Assembly: GCF_052065755.1 (NCBI RefSeq)
Contig: NZ_JBQHTK010000009.1
Location: 1 to 64,000, forward strand
Direction of reading: 5' to 3'
Source: Allocoprococcus sp004560705
Lineage (GTDB): Bacteria > Bacillota > Clostridia > Lachnospirales > Lachnospiraceae
Length of the DNA stretch: 64,000 nucleotides
The translations under genes and the position numbers were made by a program. Of the stretch, positions 17,798-26,655 are shown piece after piece (positions within the stretch are counted from its first letter, which is position 1; each line of letters starts with the position of its first letter). The notes under the pieces are model-generated. The model was not told the origin of the DNA and ran no database searches. It saw only the letters and a list, made by a program, of their open reading frames with translations.

Positions 17798-18835
17798 TTA
17801 TCCAATCGCATCTCCCCGCTCTTCTACCAAACGGTATCCGACGCTCTCTACTCTCTTTTGGAGACACTGTCTACACTCAGCCGCTTCATCACCAGTACAA
17901 ATCTTATTATCGTACAATTCATACAACTTACGTTTCTCTATCGGTGACAAGTTAGGCATCACTACATTCGCTCCGACAGCAAGTCCCTTCTCTCTTCCCA
18001 GCGGATCCACCGTCCCCAATGCGGTAGTTGCCGGAAGGAGAATCTTGGGAAACATAATTCGGATAACTGCCAACAGAAACAATGTCATTTGGAAGCTTCC
18101 TACTGTTTCGCTATCATATATTGTATCATGATGAGGAATAAATGGACCAATCCCCACCATTTCGGGATGAAGTTCCTGCAAAAACACCAAATCTTTTGCA
18201 AGGTGAGACATTGTCTGTCCTGGAATTCCCACCATAAAACCAGCTCCTACCTGATATCCAAGTTCTTTCAAATTATATAGGCATTGTTTTCTATTCTTAT
18301 TGCTCATGGATGTAGGATGCAGTAAATGATACAATTCTTTATCCGCTGTCTCATGCCGTAGCAGATATCGATCTGCTCCTGCATGACGAAATTTTCGATA
18401 ACTCTCATATGATTTTTCTCCGATAGATAAAGTAACAGCACATTCTGGAAATTGTTTTTTAATATCTTGAATAATTTCTACTATATACGCATCTTTATAC
18501 CACGGATCTTCTCCGCCCTGCAATACAAACGTGCGATACCCGAGAGCATAACCGCTCTGACAGCATGCAAGAATCTCTTCCTTAGTAAGGCGATACCGTA
18601 TGATATTACAATTATCTCTCCGAATACCACAATAGTAGCAGTTATTCCTACAGTAATTGGTAAATTCTATCACCCCTCTGGTATGTACCTTATTTCCATA
18701 ATATGTTTTTCTAATCTGGACCGCTTCATCTTTAAGCCTAGCAAATACTACTTCATCGTTCCAATATTCAAGTAGCTTAATATACTCTTCCTCTGTAAGA
18801 CTGTGCTGTTCTAGAAATTTATCTATTACTACCAT
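17798..18835 (-). CDS. hydE: [FeFe]-hydrogenase maturase HydE (radical SAM)
   Basis: About 345 residues. The radical SAM cluster motif CRNNCYYCGI is followed by QGGEDP (SAM binding). The C-terminus has a CX7CX2C motif (CTGDEAAECRQC), the second-cluster site found in many HydE proteins but not in BioB. HydE supplies an organic precursor for the H-cluster diiron site. No HydF, HydG or hydrogenase gene is in the window, so it works with genes elsewhere or has another role. The ATG at 18835 is preferred to the GTG at 18844 because AGGTG precedes it. It sits 19 bp after the rhodanese-PP-loop gene. Confidence 0.86.
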   Translation of the reverse strand: MVVIDKFLEQHSLTEEEYIKLLEYWNDEVVFARLKDEAVQIRKTYYGNKVHTRGVIEFTNYCRNNCYYCGIRRDNCNIIRYRLTKEEILACCQSGYALGYRTFVLQGGEDPWYKDAYIVEIIQDIKKQFPECAVTLSIGEKSYESYRKFRHAGADRYLLRHETADKELYHLLHPTSMSNKNRKQCLYNLKELGYQVGAGFMVGIPGQTMSHLAKDLVFLQELHPEMVGIGPFIPHHDTIYDSETVGSFQMTLFLLAVIRIMFPKILLPATTALGTVDPLGREKGLAVGANVVMPNLSPIEKRKLYELYDNKICTGDEAAECRQCLQKRVESVGYRLVEERGDAIG

Positions 18836-18853
18836 ACCCGTCACCTATCTACT

Positions 18854-20020
18854 TCACTCGTTACTTTTACTACAAGTATAATCATCCAGAAAATTATATT
18901 TCGCACCATCCATCTGGTATCCGATTACTTTCCTCAAATTAATATTCTTTACACTATTAAAAATATTAACATCCATTACATCACTGGTTTTTCGAAACTG
19001 CGCAATCAGTTTCTTCATCTCATCTCTCTTAGATCCTCTTCCGCCTCCGCAACTTACACAATTTTCTGTAAAACGACAGGCGCATTGAATAAAATATAAT
19101 CCATTGGAATCCCTCCAGGATTGAATTGCGTCTTCCCTCACGAGGTACAATGGACGTATTAATTCCATTCCTTCAAAATTCTGACTATGAAGTTTTGGCA
19201 ACATAGTTTCAATCTTTCCACTGTACAGCATGCCCATCAGGATTGTCTCGATTACATCATCAAAATGGTGTCCCAGAGCAATCTTATTACATCCCAGCTC
19301 CTTTGCCTTTGAATACAAATATCCTCTTCGCATCCTTGCGCAAAGATAGCACGGATTCCTATCAATAGTTGCCACCGTATCAAAAATATTTGTCTCAAAT
19401 ACAGTAAGCGGTATACCAAGAAGTTTTGCATTATCTTGAATTATTTTCCAGTTATCTTTATTATATCCAGGATTCATAATCAAGAATGTTGCATCAAAAT
19501 TGATCTCGCCATGTTTTTTCAGTTCTTGTATTAATTTTGCAAGAAGCATGGAATCCTTACCTCCAGAAATACAGACTGCCACCCGATCCCCTTCCTGAAT
19601 CAATTGATATTCATTCAAAGCCTTGGTAAAAGCCCGCCAGATTGTTCGCCGATATTTTTTGATAATGCTGCGTTCGATCTCTTCTTTCTTCTTCTCTTTT
19701 TCTTTCTGAGAATCCTCCTGCATGAATCTGGATAGAGACAAACGCAAGTAAGCACGATAGCCACCCTCCACATTAACTGCACGATAGCCCTCATTCACCA
19801 GTTCTTGTACATATTCCTGACTTCTGTCCCCAGTATGACAGATCAGATAGATGGTTTTGGTCACGTCCAGTTCCTTTTTATGTGCTTCCCATTCATCCAT
19901 CGGGATATTCACTGCTCCCGGGAACGTTCCCCTTTGAAACTGCTCATTTGGACGAATATCTACAACAATCCTTTGATTAGATTCTATCTTCTCTAGTTCT
20001 TCTACTGTAATTTCCCACAT
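18854..20020 (-). CDS. Rhodanese domain fused to a TtcA-like PP-loop ATPase
   Basis: About 388 residues. The N-terminal rhodanese domain (about 5-95) has the active-site loop LICHTGDRS. The C-terminal PP-loop ATPase has VCISGGKDSML, a CxxC (CYLCARMRRGYLY), LGHHFDDVIET and a third Cys region (CVSCGGG), as in the 2-thiocytidine synthetase TtcA. It probably passes sulfur from the rhodanese cysteine to a tRNA base. Start 20020 is chosen for its spacing to GAGG. The neighbour upstream is a tcdA remnant, another tRNA-modification gene. Confidence 0.84.
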   Translation of the reverse strand: MWEITVEELEKIESNQRIVVDIRPNEQFQRGTFPGAVNIPMDEWEAHKKELDVTKTIYLICHTGDRSQEYVQELVNEGYRAVNVEGGYRAYLRLSLSRFMQEDSQKEKEKKKEEIERSIIKKYRRTIWRAFTKALNEYQLIQEGDRVAVCISGGKDSMLLAKLIQELKKHGEINFDATFLIMNPGYNKDNWKIIQDNAKLLGIPLTVFETNIFDTVATIDRNPCYLCARMRRGYLYSKAKELGCNKIALGHHFDDVIETILMGMLYSGKIETMLPKLHSQNFEGMELIRPLYLVREDAIQSWRDSNGLYFIQCACRFTENCVSCGGGRGSKRDEMKKLIAQFRKTSDVMDVNIFNSVKNINLRKVIGYQMDGAKYNFLDDYTCSKSNE

Positions 20021-20056
20021 AATTCTAATCCTCATAATTTCTAGCAAGGTTTTTTA

Positions 20057-20345
20057 TCACTTCTCCACTAGGATCAGTCCGACGACTATCGGGACAACTG
20101 CCACACTGCCTGAAAGGTCTCTTCTCTCGATATATTTATGCTGTTCTTCCGATGAACAGTTGAAATGAGTTCTGCAGCTAATGGACATATCCTCCAGCAG
20201 TCGTCTCGGATTTTCCTCAGAACACACGACTTTCAGTTTTCTTATGCCATGTTTCTTCAGTTCCCGCCTCATGACCTTTGCCAGAGGACACATCCTAGTC
20301 TGACAGATATTAGCAATGCAGAATACACTTGCATCCAGCTGATTA
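20057..20345 (-). pseudogene. Remnant of tRNA threonylcarbamoyladenosine dehydratase (tcdA)
   Basis: The last 78 codons encode the TcdA C-terminus (CPLAKVMRRELKKHGIRKLK, DMSISCRTHFNCS, GSVAVVPIVVGLIL). Upstream the match continues (GNQLDASVFCIANICQTR), but just before it the frame breaks. KNVPVIS, expected about 8 residues earlier, is read in a different frame over the same bases, as if a short deletion removed the linker. Everything further upstream, including the ATP-binding domain, is absent. Confidence 0.72.
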
Positions 20346-20525
20346 CCGGAACATTTTTCTTTTGGGTCTGCTTGAACTCATATCTGAGAGAATGTATTAG
20401 TTCTTACAACAGCTTTTATCGTGACCTTTTTCCTTTGCATTTTTATGGCACGCATATTACCATCTAATCCCTATCAAGTCAATAGGTTTATCATGTTAAT
20501 GTGGCACATTTCAACGAATATCTCT
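20346..20525. other. Junction DNA without a gene
   Basis: 180 bp between the tcdA remnant and the Tn916-like regulatory pair. I see no coding frame. A copy of the guaA 3' end, expected if this were the left end of the integrated element, was not found here. Confidence 0.4.
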
Positions 20526-20714
20526 TTACACCAATTCGTGATATGTCCTAATACACTTCAGTACTTCAATTCTCAACTCCTGATACAAATCCTCATCAAA
20601 TCTTCCATTAATCAAAGAGTTTTTTATTAATAGAGGCCGAAACATTTCCAGTATCTGCAATATTGCCTCCTGATCTCCCATCTGTGCTCGAAATAGCACC
20701 TCCTCAAAATTCAT
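20526..20714 (-). CDS. Tn916 Orf8-like helix-turn-helix protein
   Basis: 62 residues of the short HTH_16 type found in conjugative transposons (FEEVLFRAQMGDQEAILQIL). Its ATG overlaps the stop of the sigma-like gene by 4 bases, so the pair is translationally coupled, as Orf7-Orf8 of Tn916. In Tn916 these regulate excision and transfer genes, but here xis/int do not follow. Confidence 0.8.
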   Translation of the reverse strand: MNFEEVLFRAQMGDQEAILQILEMFRPLLIKNSLINGRFDEDLYQELRIEVLKCIRTYHELV

Positions 20715-21154
20715 GATTTTTCACCTCCCATCCATTTTCTAATCTTACGGATTGCATAATAATAAATTCCTTTCACCTTGTAAGGTGGCAAACCATTAAT
20801 CTGGCTTATATCATCAAACGTCCGTTCTTCAAACACATGCTGATAGATCAGTTTTCTCTCATCCTCGCGCAATAAGAGTAATGCCTCGACAAGTTTTTGA
20901 TCCCTCATCTCGTCCCATTCAGGATAGCACCCATCTACCTCTCTCATTAACAGTTCTTCACGATATTCCATCTCCAGACTCTCTTCTACCAAAATGCTAT
21001 TTTCTTCCATTATCAGATTCTCTGCCGGCATTTCATTACTGTTAATCCTCAGCATTTTTCTCAAATAATTTTGTCTGGTTCCCCGGATCTGTGCCAGTAT
21101 GTATGCAGTAAATTGGTTTTTTATTTTCGAACCAGTATAAGTATGTTCATCCAT
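20711..21154 (-). CDS. Tn916 Orf7-like sigma-70-type regulator
   Basis: 147 residues with a C-terminal sigma region 4-like HTH (FEERTFDDISQINGLPPYKV, KGIYYYAIRKIRKWM) and a charged N-terminal part. It pairs with the HTH_16 gene downstream and lies divergent from an XRE gene, the same trio as orf9-orf7-orf8 of Tn916. Its upstream region carries two inverted repeats. Confidence 0.8.
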   Translation of the reverse strand: MDEHTYTGSKIKNQFTAYILAQIRGTRQNYLRKMLRINSNEMPAENLIMEENSILVEESLEMEYREELLMREVDGCYPEWDEMRDQKLVEALLLLREDERKLIYQHVFEERTFDDISQINGLPPYKVKGIYYYAIRKIRKWMGGEKS

Positions 21155-21256
21155 TTATTTATCCTCCTGTATTCTGATTTCATTTTTCTTTTGAAATCCC
21201 AGAAGGCGGGGACCGACACCGAATTCCATTGTTCGATAATATTCGACAAACAAAAA

Positions 21257-21291
21257 GAAAGTCGAATTGGCTATTACCTAATTCGACTTTC
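21257..21291. repeat. Perfect 12-bp inverted repeat upstream of the sigma-like gene
   Basis: GAAAGTCGAATT and AATTCGACTTTC flank an 11-nt spacer. With no T-run, it looks more like an operator or RNA hairpin than a terminator. ATTCGAC occurs again just upstream (21241). Confidence 0.6.
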
Positions 21292-21490
21292 CATATTATC
21301 CATACTATTTTATGTGCTAAACCACATGTTATTAACGCATATTCCGCATACTCACCAGAAGGGTGTTCCACATATTGGTATAAGATTTTTTTAATAAATT
21401 CTTGCTATGTCTATACCGATCTGTGTAACTCAATCAGACTCTTCTCCCAAATAACATTCTTATTCTCTATTCACTTCACGCATTATATCG

Positions 21491-21537
21491 CTCTAGTTCA
21501 CGCAGCATAACACATTTCATATACTGCCGAACTAGAG
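21491..21537. repeat. Inverted repeat upstream of the XRE gene
   Basis: CTCTAGTTC (21491-21499) and GAACTAGAG (21529-21537) are separated by 29 bp, 30-70 bp before the XRE start. Probably paired operator half-sites for the XRE repressor. Confidence 0.5.
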
Positions 21538-21568
21538 TAAAATATATGCATTAAGTGAGGTGATGAAA

Positions 21569-21901
21569 ATGATGGTTAAGAAATTGCTCGGAGATCTGGT
21601 CAAAGAAGAGCGCCTTCGCAGAAATCTTTCACAGAATACTCTAGCTGAGAATGTGCACGTTTCGCTACGCACAATATCCGATATTGAAAACTATAATGCT
21701 AACCCCAGACTTGAAACTCTGAGTCTATTAGCCAAATACTTGAATATTTCGCTTGATTCCGTCATCTTCCACGACAATCCACCTGCAGATCCTTATATCG
21801 AACAGATCATTTATGAATTAAATGATTGTACAGATGAAGAAAAACAACTGGCTTTACATACGCTCCGTGGACTCCTTGAAGGTCTCCGAAAACAAAAGTA
21901 A
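21569..21901 (+). CDS. XRE-family regulator (Tn916 Orf9-like position)
   Basis: About 110 residues with an N-terminal HTH (RRNLSQNTLAENVHVSLRTI) and a short C-terminal helical tail. A GTG (21560) and several ATGs are possible; GAGG at 21557 fits the ATG at 21569. It is divergent from the sigma-like pair, as Orf9 is in Tn916, and likely represses it. Confidence 0.82.
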   Translation: MMVKKLLGDLVKEERLRRNLSQNTLAENVHVSLRTISDIENYNANPRLETLSLLAKYLNISLDSVIFHDNPPADPYIEQIIYELNDCTDEEKQLALHTLRGLLEGLRKQK

Positions 21902-22012
21902 TTCTTTTCATTCTCCACTTCACCATTGTTTGATTATAGAATGGCCATTTATGAGCGACTTATGAGCCAGTTATGAATGACTTATGAATTGAAAAACTTT
22001 TCGACAAAATTC

Positions 22013-22042
22013 GAAGCAGCCCAATCAAGGGCTGCTTCTTTT
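22013..22042. terminator. Terminator between XRE and parR genes
   Basis: GAAGCAGCCC, a 6-nt loop and GGGCTGCTTC followed by TTTT on the plus strand. The minus strand also ends in a T-rich tract, so it can serve both convergent genes. Confidence 0.82.
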
Positions 22043-22420
22043 CTATATACCTCGGAATGCATCCAATGCATTTGAAATATTTCTTATAATATGATCATCA
22101 AGAACAATCGGTTCCTCTTCTGAACCAGACAGATCCATGACTTTCTCATCCGGAGCTGCCCTTTCTTCAGTGACATATTTCTTTTCCGAGATTGCTTCTT
22201 GAATCTCTTTCTTTACAATTGTTTTAATCAATGGCAGTAGGAAAGACTTGTCCGGATTCAAAGAATCAGTTTCTTTTCCCTCGCCAAGATAATGAAGTAC
22301 TGCGCTGGCAATGAAATCCGCCTTATCTTCCGTATTATTTAAAATCTCAACGACTTTTTGATGGGAAGCATTATTCTTCTTAAATCCAATCGTGAATTTA
22401 TTGGGGTTCTTTTTTGTCAC
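22043..22420 (-). CDS. ParR-like centromere-binding protein
   Basis: About 125 residues, mostly helical, with an N-terminal NPNKFTIGFKKNNASHQKVV segment like the ribbon-helix-helix region of ParR proteins and an acidic C-terminus that would bind ParM. It lies directly downstream of the ParM-like gene. A GTG at 22420 fits GGGAAG better than the GTG at 22429. Identification rests mainly on position and fold pattern. Confidence 0.7.
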   Translation of the reverse strand: MTKKNPNKFTIGFKKNNASHQKVVEILNNTEDKADFIASAVLHYLGEGKETDSLNPDKSFLLPLIKTIVKKEIQEAISEKKYVTEERAAPDEKVMDLSGSEEEPIVLDDHIIRNISNALDAFRGI

Positions 22421-22437
22421 AACAATCACTTCCCATT

Positions 22438-23370
22438 CTATTTGCTGCTTTCATACATACGATACAGAAGATCATACCCTTTTGCATTGGCACGTAGGTC
22501 ATCAATGAACAGATAACGTCCCAAACGGTCTGATTTCTCTAAAAATCGCCTGAGCAGAATAGAGCCGCCGCCAATGAAAACGGTATAAGCAGATTTCGTA
22601 TCCACACCTCGTTCACGAATACTATTCAGAAGATCTGTGACATAGTCCTGTACCATATTCTCAACCGCCCGGACTACATACTCATCATAAAACTCTGTTT
22701 TCCCACGAATGATACTTTCCACATCTATTTCTTCCAGCAGCATGTCATATTCACTGTTGACTTTGGAAATGATCTCATTACACATAGTAATGATGCCCTT
22801 TTCCAATGAATCACAGTAATCCATATCTGGCTTTCCTCTTCTTAATAGCAGATAATCTGTTGTAAATCCCCCAATATCAATTCCTACTGCTTTCGGGGCT
22901 TCCCCAATCTTATCCATTTTTGTCATCATGGCAGCTAAATCCTGCACAAAAGCCCTCACATCTTTCATACACAGATGATATTCCTTTCCACAGTATTCCA
23001 CCTGAAACACTTTTCCATCACCCTTAAAATATTTTTCATACCTGTCATACAGCTCCTTGTAATGCTTTGGCGGAAGTCCGATTGGAAGTTCAATCTGAAT
23101 CACATCATCTGGCTGAATTTGTGTCTTGTCTTCCAATTCCATAGCAATTGCAAATAATGTAAGCACAAAAAATCGGGAGTCTGAAGTCTTATCCCTTTGA
23201 TATGGGATACGGCGTTCGCTGAGCGTATAATACTTGTCCTGATACCGCAGATATACCTCGCCCCTAGCAGGCTTCTTATCCATTTCTGTCAGTCCTGTCG
23301 TGAATACATGATTACAGGTCTTCATATTACGGTTGCCCTGATCTACGGCTACTCTTAATTTCTTAATCAT
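22438..23370 (-). CDS. parM: ParM-like actin-type segregation ATPase
   Basis: 310 residues with actin-fold phosphate loops: VAVDQGNRNMKT near the N-terminus and VGIDIGGFTTDYLLL in the middle, plus the adenosine motif VFIGGGSILL. ParM filaments push apart plasmid copies bound by ParR at parC. Its presence in an integrated element suggests the excised circle is actively maintained. Three 11-bp repeats lie just upstream. Confidence 0.88.
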   Translation of the reverse strand: MIKKLRVAVDQGNRNMKTCNHVFTTGLTEMDKKPARGEVYLRYQDKYYTLSERRIPYQRDKTSDSRFFVLTLFAIAMELEDKTQIQPDDVIQIELPIGLPPKHYKELYDRYEKYFKGDGKVFQVEYCGKEYHLCMKDVRAFVQDLAAMMTKMDKIGEAPKAVGIDIGGFTTDYLLLRRGKPDMDYCDSLEKGIITMCNEIISKVNSEYDMLLEEIDVESIIRGKTEFYDEYVVRAVENMVQDYVTDLLNSIRERGVDTKSAYTVFIGGGSILLRRFLEKSDRLGRYLFIDDLRANAKGYDLLYRMYESSK

Positions 23371-23390
23371 AAATGATCACTCCTTTTTTT

Positions 23391-23423
23391 CTTTCTACTT
23401 ACTCTGTACGTACTACCTACGTA
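23391..23423. repeat. Three 11-bp iterons upstream of parM (parC-like)
   Basis: CTTTCTACTTA, CTCTGTACGTA and CTACCTACGTA lie head to tail, each 11 bp. ParR of plasmid R1 binds 11-bp direct repeats upstream of parM, so this is the likely centromere, though a short one. Confidence 0.62.
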
Positions 23424-23453
23424 AAACGCAACCACACCCTCAAAAAATGTGAA

Positions 23454-23482
23454 AAGGCACCAGCAATAGCTGCCGATGCCTT
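23454..23482 (-). terminator. Terminator of the sortase gene
   Basis: On the minus strand AAGGCATCGGCAGC, a 4-nt loop and GCTGGTGCCTT are followed by a T-rich tract, overlapping the sortase stop. It separates the upstream replication/recombination operon from the parMR unit. Confidence 0.7.
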
Positions 23483-24270
23483 CATTCATTATACATCTTT
23501 ATGTTCCTCTCCAGTTTTCCATGCACCAGGTATCGATAATTTCGATCCGAGTTGACACAGGTAGAAAGCGTAACGATATGATCCGTATCCGTAACTTCCG
23601 TTCCTGTATCATAGGCAGCGTAGGATATAATCTTTTCCAAAAAGTCTTGATAATCTTCCAGTTCTGGAAATCGGTAAGTGAAACCCACACTTCCTGTCAT
23701 TCCCGCATAGCTGGATACGATCCGGTACTCTAAGATGCCGTCCGGAAGATAGATATAAAAGCAAGGATACTTCTCAAATAACGATTTTTCCTGATATCTG
23801 TCCAACGTTCCGAACATACTTCCATTCTTCATATTATGCCCATACACAATCGTATTACTGTCCGTAAACTCCGGCTGGTTATGATAGTCGATAAAGATAC
23901 TGCCATTCTTGTTTTCCTTCCCATCAAACATATGATGCAGATAGTAAGAATTGTCCTTTCCCTGCACAACCGGATAACTAATGTCCAGTGCCGGTATCTG
24001 GATCCATGCTACCACATCCGGATTCTGAGCCTTTAATCCTTCAAAATCTACCTGAAGGAACGTAAATCCTGAATCATCTTCTGGATCCGGATCATTTTTA
24101 CCCTGCTCATCTGTTTCTGGATCCTGTACGTACTCCATAATTTCTTCATACGTACGATCGCCTTTCTGATACTCCAGAAAAATTCCTATTAATTTGCCTA
24201 CGGCAAATATAAATATAATGAACGATGCAATCATCATAAACAGTAGTGGTACATTTCTTTTGCCTTTCAT
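23482..24270 (-). CDS. Class B sortase
   Basis: 262 residues: N-terminal TM anchor (about 8-29) and a sortase domain with the catalytic His in TIVYGHNMK, the nucleophile Cys in VTLSTC, and Arg in DRNYRYLVHG. It would join a surface protein to peptidoglycan. No sortase-signal protein is in the window; its substrate is probably a transfer-associated adhesin, now missing, or a chromosomal protein. Confidence 0.9.
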   Translation of the reverse strand: MKGKRNVPLLFMMIASFIIFIFAVGKLIGIFLEYQKGDRTYEEIMEYVQDPETDEQGKNDPDPEDDSGFTFLQVDFEGLKAQNPDVVAWIQIPALDISYPVVQGKDNSYYLHHMFDGKENKNGSIFIDYHNQPEFTDSNTIVYGHNMKNGSMFGTLDRYQEKSLFEKYPCFYIYLPDGILEYRIVSSYAGMTGSVGFTYRFPELEDYQDFLEKIISYAAYDTGTEVTDTDHIVTLSTCVNSDRNYRYLVHGKLERNIKMYNE

Positions 24271-24323
24271 AAATCTTCTCCTTTCAAGAAAGACCAGAGC
24301 AGAATACTCCGGTCCTCCAGTTT

Positions 24324-25541
24324 CTATAATCTTTGAGACATTTTATCTGTCTGATTTATGTACAAATCATAATATAGATCATCAATTCCTTTGATTTGTC
24401 CACGCCATTCTTTGTTTTCATCCGTATTCCAAAGCATGCGCTTCACCGGTAATGAGCATTCCCTGCAAAGTTCGTACAGTTTCCTGCACCCACTTTGAAT
24501 GATTTCCCTTTTTTTTACCTTATAAGGACACTCTCCAATCCTGTTACTCTGCGTGCATTCGCTGCATTTACTATACTGTCTATCACAGACAACCGGCATC
24601 TTCTTGTCCATGTCATAAGTCTCATACACAAGCTGAAGATTTCTTTTGGAAAGGCTCTCCAAAATTGGGCGAAGATTCCGCTGTTGGTTCACTCCGGGCA
24701 TACATAAGAACGTAGCTCCGGATAGATAATGAGCAATGGTTCCTTTTAAAGCGCCTTCTGTCACATACACTTCTTTCGCATCCAAATTCCCGATTACATG
24801 AACCGGGCTGCCAGATGAGACTCCATATTGGTAATTTACACTAGAAAACCAGATATACTTTCTGGAATCTGTCACATGATCCAGCCGGATCTGAAATCCC
24901 TGGATCAGACCTTCCATGGAAAGAATCGGGATCAGGAATCCGGAATTCTTTGCTGAAAAATGAATCGTCCATTTTCCATCCTGATCCTGATAAAATCCCG
25001 GCACTCCCTCTACCATACATCCTTTTTCCTGTAGTTTCCTGGTCAGACTTTTTAATCCAAAGAGAGGAACGCTCCGATATCTTTGCATCTCGATCTGCTC
25101 GTCCGTAAGCCCTCTCGCCAGCAAGTCTTCCCTGTGCTTTTCTGATAACGTAAGATAGGAAAGCAGCATGGAATAGGTATGGTTGATTTCCGCATCCGAT
25201 GCACGGTCACTATTTTCGGGAATCTCAGGCTCCGGCTTTTTCTCCGGAATCTTATAATCATCCCGGTATTGTCCCAGGTTTAATGCCTCCCGGATCTGCC
25301 GATTTGCTTCTGCCTTGGAGAGTCCATATAATTTGGCGTATAAATCCAACATTCCCCCCTGCTCATTGCAATAATTACAACGGAAGACGTTTTTCCTGAT
25401 ATTGACATTCATCTTTCCCGTTTTATGGTTGCAGAAAGGACAGTCCACATCATAGGAACTGGGATTTTTCCGACGCACCTGCAGATTCAGTACACGCACC
25501 ACATCGCGGATATCGTAATCAAACCCTGACATGTCATACAT
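24324..25541 (-). CDS. DNA primase-like protein with zinc finger and TOPRIM-like core
   Basis: 405 residues. An N-terminal DnaG-type zinc ribbon (CPFCNHKTGKMNV then RCNYC, C4 ligands) is followed by a linker and a TOPRIM-like segment (VYVTEGALKG). The C-terminal part has extra cysteines (CDRQYSKCSECTQ and CRKLYELCREC), which may form a second metal site. It belongs to the element's replication operon with RecD2 and the annealing protein, and would prime the transferred or excised strand. Confidence 0.82.
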   Translation of the reverse strand: MYDMSGFDYDIRDVVRVLNLQVRRKNPSSYDVDCPFCNHKTGKMNVNIRKNVFRCNYCNEQGGMLDLYAKLYGLSKAEANRQIREALNLGQYRDDYKIPEKKPEPEIPENSDRASDAEINHTYSMLLSYLTLSEKHREDLLARGLTDEQIEMQRYRSVPLFGLKSLTRKLQEKGCMVEGVPGFYQDQDGKWTIHFSAKNSGFLIPILSMEGLIQGFQIRLDHVTDSRKYIWFSSVNYQYGVSSGSPVHVIGNLDAKEVYVTEGALKGTIAHYLSGATFLCMPGVNQQRNLRPILESLSKRNLQLVYETYDMDKKMPVVCDRQYSKCSECTQSNRIGECPYKVKKREIIQSGCRKLYELCRECSLPVKRMLWNTDENKEWRGQIKGIDDLYYDLYINQTDKMSQRL

Positions 25542-25607
25542 CCATATTCAAGCCTCCTTTCCCCTGCAGCCAGATAGCTGACTGTGGGTCTTAACAGGCA
25601 GAATCCA

Positions 25608-26552
25608 CTATCCTGCCATTGGTAATGCTTTATTTAACAAAAATTTAGCTGCAGCCGGAACCGCATTGTTATTTCCGGAATAACTTCTGGCAAACCAGTC
25701 CAGACTTTGCGGACTTTCTTTTGCCACCTGGCCCATAGTCTTGCCGCCATATTTCCCTTTGCCCGGAATCTCAACCTGCACCGCCTGCTCATAAGTCATA
25801 TGCTGCAGAAGTTCTTCTACCGGTAGGGAACCGTCTAGCGCAATTCCCACTGTACCTGTCGCCATGGAATTCATTCCCGGCTGCTGGCCATAGGTATTTT
25901 GCATGGATGGCTGACCGATGATGGAGCCATTTGCCTGTGCCTGTTGGAAGAACTGTCCCATCATGCCAGACTGTAGCTGCATCGGCGGAATGGAACCACC
26001 CGTCATCTGCCTTTCAGGCTGTTGATACGTATTTTCAGTCGATTGATAATCAGCCCGATTCCCGCTATAAGGACTCTGCACAGTTCCTGAATTTTGAGAT
26101 GACTGCGGAATCTGAATCCCGGCATCCACCTGTTCCGGATCATTTTCTTCACCTACATCCGCAAACTGAAGTCCAAACCCGGCATCTGACAGTGCCCGTC
26201 CGACAGCAGCCGTTTCCGCAAGTTCCAGAAATTTCGCTCCAAAATTCGGATCCTCTGACCGGAATTTCTGTGAAAACGCATTAGCAATAAAGTTATCCTC
26301 TGCGTCACACTTATCCAGATAAATTCTCGCTTCCACCAAAGCTGCATTTTCTGAAAAACTGCGGACAATACTAATAATCTTTCCCATGGGATATACCAGA
26401 CGGAACCAGAGTTTCCGGTATTTCACATCCAGATACAGCTGGTCTTCCTGTCCTTCCTTTTCCAGTCTTCTTGCAAGTTCCACAGGATTAAATCCTTCCA
26501 CCCGGTTGAGTGCTGCAACAGCTTCTGATTTGTCATATAAGATTGATTTCAT
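25608..26552 (-). CDS. Rad52/Erf-like single-strand annealing protein (predicted)
   Basis: 314 residues from the ATG at 26552 (AAAGGAG in front). The segment AETAAVGRALSDAGFGLQF matches the conserved loop of Rad52/Erf-like phage annealing proteins. A Gln/Ser-rich low-complexity middle (about 165-240) separates a C-terminal motif (GKYGGKTMGQVAKESPQSLD) like that of nuclease-associated tails. With the YqaJ nuclease and RecD2 beside it, it forms a lambda-Red-like recombination set. Confidence 0.66.
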   Translation of the reverse strand: MKSILYDKSEAVAALNRVEGFNPVELARRLEKEGQEDQLYLDVKYRKLWFRLVYPMGKIISIVRSFSENAALVEARIYLDKCDAEDNFIANAFSQKFRSEDPNFGAKFLELAETAAVGRALSDAGFGLQFADVGEENDPEQVDAGIQIPQSSQNSGTVQSPYSGNRADYQSTENTYQQPERQMTGGSIPPMQLQSGMMGQFFQQAQANGSIIGQPSMQNTYGQQPGMNSMATGTVGIALDGSLPVEELLQHMTYEQAVQVEIPGKGKYGGKTMGQVAKESPQSLDWFARSYSGNNNAVPAAAKFLLNKALPMAG

Positions 26553-26655
26553 TCGTTCTGCTCCTTTCGATTTCTGTTCAAAATAAAAGCAGACGAAAAC
26601 CCTACATAGAGTAATAGTCTGCATTTCTCTGAGATTGTAATATTTCTTCAAATTT

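Noticed and set aside
20294..20530. Left attachment site of the guaA element at about 20.4 kb
   Set aside because: No stretch matching the last bases of guaA was found here; the left boundary stays open.
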